Assembly (NCBI GenBank): GCA_022376925.1
Contig: JAIOJX010000004.1
Span: 620,001 to 684,000 of the forward strand
Length of the DNA stretch: 64,000 bases
Origin: Tragulus kanchil
Lineage: Eukaryota > Chordata > Mammalia > Artiodactyla > Tragulidae
Direction: 5' to 3'
Below the pieces are notes generated by a model, which was not told the DNA's origin, made no database searches, and saw nothing but the letters and a program-made list of their open reading frames with translations. Made by a program: the position numbers and the translations under genes. Below are positions 61,832-64,000 of this stretch, in pieces. Every line of letters begins with the position of its first letter. Position 1 is the stretch's first letter.

Positions 61832-61877
61832 GAAAAGTGGTGGGAAAATCAACCTAAAGCACCGAGGAAAATGCTGA
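61832..61877 (+). other. SPINK6: SPINK6 exon 4 coding part, copy 2
   Basis: Same coding bases, stop (61875-61877) and 3'UTR as copy 1, lying in the second unit of the 60529/61801 pair. Its own AATAAA is at 62046-62051. An open frame running into it from 61677 is only intron read-through. Confidence 0.85.
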
Positions 61878-62045
61878 ATCAGAGCCAGTGTTTTCTGTTG
61901 ACCTTCCAGCTGTCTCATCCCTTTTGTCTAGCCTCTGCTTTTACTTTACTCTTCTCTAGTGAATCTCTTCAATTTATTAAGACACATCTTCTACTCTACC
62001 TTGAGCTTGGGGTGTTCAATATATATTTCCCTTGATTCACTTGTC

Positions 62046-62051
62046 AATAAA
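62046..62051 (+). terminator. SPINK6: Polyadenylation signal of SPINK6 (copy 2)
   Basis: AATAAA belonging to the second exon 4 copy, with the same flanks as copy 1. Confidence 0.6.
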
Positions 62052-62452
62052 AGTAAATTCTATAGAAGCATTGTTTGTTTTTATACATTGTGATAAAAAA
62101 GACATACAAATACAATATAGAATACTGACTTAGCATAAACTTGGATAAAAATATGTGTTCTTCTGATGGAAATAAACCATGCAGTTACTGTGGGGTCCTA
62201 GGAAAACTCTTTATTCTTGAAATTTGAATGTAAATAATGAAAGATTTTTTTTTGCCCCTCCCTCCCAATCACCCCACCCTTTCTTCCAAAAGATTTTTAA
62301 TGAAATGACCATATGTTTATAATCATTTTACAGTATCTATGATTTAAGTCTTAAGTCAGGAATTATAGTTTCTTCCCAATTTCAGGAAAAATATTTTAAC
62401 TAAAATAAAACATTTATTCTCTCTGGACATTATCTCTATGGAATGATGAATT

Positions 62453-63660
62453 AAGCTACTACATAATAGAGACTTCATAAAGACATATTTTATTTGGCTT
62501 CCCAGCAATATCAAAGGGGCTAGCAGAAAGAAGTGAATATATTCAATAAATAATGAATAGCTGCAAAGTCTCCAAAAGTGTGTACATTAAGGAAGGGGAT
62601 TAACTGATCTTAATCATGGAATGAGAGAACTGGATGAAATGTGAGAAATCTAAAGGCCCAGAGAAAGCTTACTTATACTGCAAAAGAAAAAAAACTTCAG
62701 TTAGCACAAAAGTCAAGGTTACAACATAGCTCTTTTGAGAACCACCTCAGTCTCTAATTAGTTGACTCAAGCTGGATATATAAATATCTCGTTCAGAGCC
62801 ATCTAGTTTGAAACACTGAAAAACCTCCCTTTGAAAACTCTGATTCAGTAAAGCATGTATTTACAGATAACATCTTCCTGGGTAAACTCACACAGAAGAC
62901 CTCTCATATACAATTACTAGGTGATCTTCCCTCTGCGAGCAAGCATTTATTGGGTGCCCATTCTGAAGCAGGTTCTGGTCTTCCTGCTTTGAATATAGTT
63001 ATTCATGGGGGTGAGAAAGGAAAAAAAAATCCATCTTACATCACAGGAAGGGGCAATAGAGAAAAAATAAACATAATGAGTAAATAACATAGTAGTACTT
63101 AAGGAGAGACAGTAACCAATTGCAATACTAGGTCAGACGGTGAGAAGAGTTCTTTTTTTTTTGGGCGGGGGTCGGGTTGGGGAGGGAGGGGAGCAGGCGG
63201 GCCACTTCTATTGGTCTTTCATTTGTCCATTTTCATTCGTCTTAGTTCTTTGGCTCCTGTGGGCCTCCCATTGCGGCGGCGTCTGTCGTCACAGAGCACC
63301 AGCTCTGGGCACATGCGCTCCAGAGCTCCTGCTCGGCGACTGGACACATTAGTCCAGCTGCTCCGCCGCACGTGGGATCTTCCCAGGCCAGGGCTCGAAC
63401 CGGCGCCCCTTGCACTGCAAGGCAGTGTCCCTACCCACTGGACCACCAGGGGAAGCCCTGAGAAGAGTTCTAACTAGAAAGCTACTATATAATAGAGACT
63501 TCATAAAGACATATTTTATTTGGCTTCCCAGCAATATCAAAGGGGCTAGCAGAAAGAAGTGAATATATTCAATAAATAATGAATAGCTGCAAAGTCTCAA
63601 AAACTGTGTAAATTAAGGAAGGGGATTAACTGATCTTAATCATGGAATGAGAGAACTGGA
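62453..63660 (+). repeat. Older short duplicate: 62453-62634 and 63479-63660
   Basis: A 182-base block also present in 3' flank copy 1 recurs 1026 bases downstream with four substitutions (about 2%). This is much more diverged than the 17 pairs, so it looks like a genuine older duplication, or a third noisy copy. The stretch 63661-64000 is otherwise without recognisable features. Confidence 0.8.
63153..63458 (-). mobile_element. Young CHR-like SINE, long form, reverse
   Basis: Full-length reversed element flanked by perfect 12-base repeats TGAGAAGAGTTC (63141-63152 and 63459-63470). Lies downstream of SPINK6 between the second flank copy and the diverged 182-base duplicate. Confidence 0.92.
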
Positions 63661-64000
63661 AAGACATGGAGATGGAGGAGCTGGGCAAACAAGGATCTTG
63701 TGTAGTAGCAAAAGCAAAAGCTAGAACACAGTGCTTTAAACTGAAGGACACCTGATTTGTTCAAGGTTCAGTAAGGAAGCAATGGTGATGACTGAAGAAG
63801 AGTGAGTGTGAGGGCAAATTTCAGGTGATAAATCAGTGAGGCATGAGCCTAAATCATGAAAGATTCTGTGGTCAATATTTTTTTCTTTTTTGTAGTCTTG
63901 TAGTCAAGACTTTTTTCCTTTCTCTCCCTGTCCATGACTGTATTCCAAGCATGAAACTAGAGCCTGCTTCAGAGTAGGCACTCAGTAAATGTTTGCTGGC

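Larger units (their letters stand above)
60529..63061 (+). repeat. Tandem pair 17 (SPINK6 exon 4 and 3' flank)
   Basis: 60529-61789 and 61801-63061, offset 1272, with about 11 filler bases (61790-61800). One homopolymer C difference near 61658/62931 and one mismatch at the start. The longest unit of the set. Confidence 0.95.

Noticed and set aside
61677..61877. Open frame ending in the SPINK6 C terminus
   Set aside because: The first 51 codons are intron sequence before the TTTTTTGTAG acceptor; only 61832-61877 is exon.
370..63061. Doublets as a novel mobile or amplification system
   Set aside because: Units share no common sequence, ends or target repeats with each other; only their length is similar. 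That argues against an element and for an assembly cause.

Overview
This is a mammalian nuclear window from a ruminant. The evidence is Bov-tA SINEs (a tRNA-like head joined to a BovB-derived tail), BovB/RTE LINE 3' ends, a tRNA-derived CHR-like SINE family, and abundant artiodactyl-type L1. The CHR-like SINE has a 3' half unlike the pecoran and whale consensus I know, which makes a basal ruminant such as a mouse-deer (Tragulidae) plausible. That lineage call is inference.

Only one protein-coding gene can be supported: SPINK6, a small secreted Kazal-type serine protease inhibitor, on the + strand. Its coding exons are at 39693-39750, 45635-45657, 58541-58656 and 60560-60605. They join to an 80-residue protein with a signal peptide, six Kazal cysteines and an Arg P1 residue. 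A TATA box lies 5' of exon 1 and an AATAAA follows the stop codon.

Layout. 1-23260 is almost solid L1 on the + strand: several elements nested or abutted, one carrying a solo ERV LTR and another a BovA unit. 23262-25516 is apparently unique sequence. 25670-31615 is an L1 with an inverted 5' part (twin priming), interrupted by a younger L1 tail and a SINE. 31624-38980 is SINEs, a Bov-tA, an LTR-like segment and an (AT)n palindrome. 39000-61000 is SPINK6, whose introns contain SINEs, two BovB fragments and only one short antisense L1 tail. 61000-64000 is 3' flank with one young SINE.

The dominant structural signal is not a gene. Seventeen times in 64 kb a block of about 1.07-1.27 kb is immediately followed by a near-identical copy of itself in the same orientation. 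The copies differ mostly by one-base homopolymer indels. Many junctions carry short filler, and the pairs ignore every biological boundary, cutting through L1, LTR, SINE, introns and exons alike. SPINK6 exons 1, 3 and 4 are each present twice because of this, while exon 2 is single. About 19.5 kb (roughly 30%) of the window is second copy. I read this as contigs sharing about 1.1 kb of end sequence that were abutted instead of merged (false tandem duplication), so the real locus is probably near 44.5 kb. A genuine biological origin is not excluded by sequence alone.

I found no rRNA, tRNA gene, CRISPR array or intact transposon ORF set.
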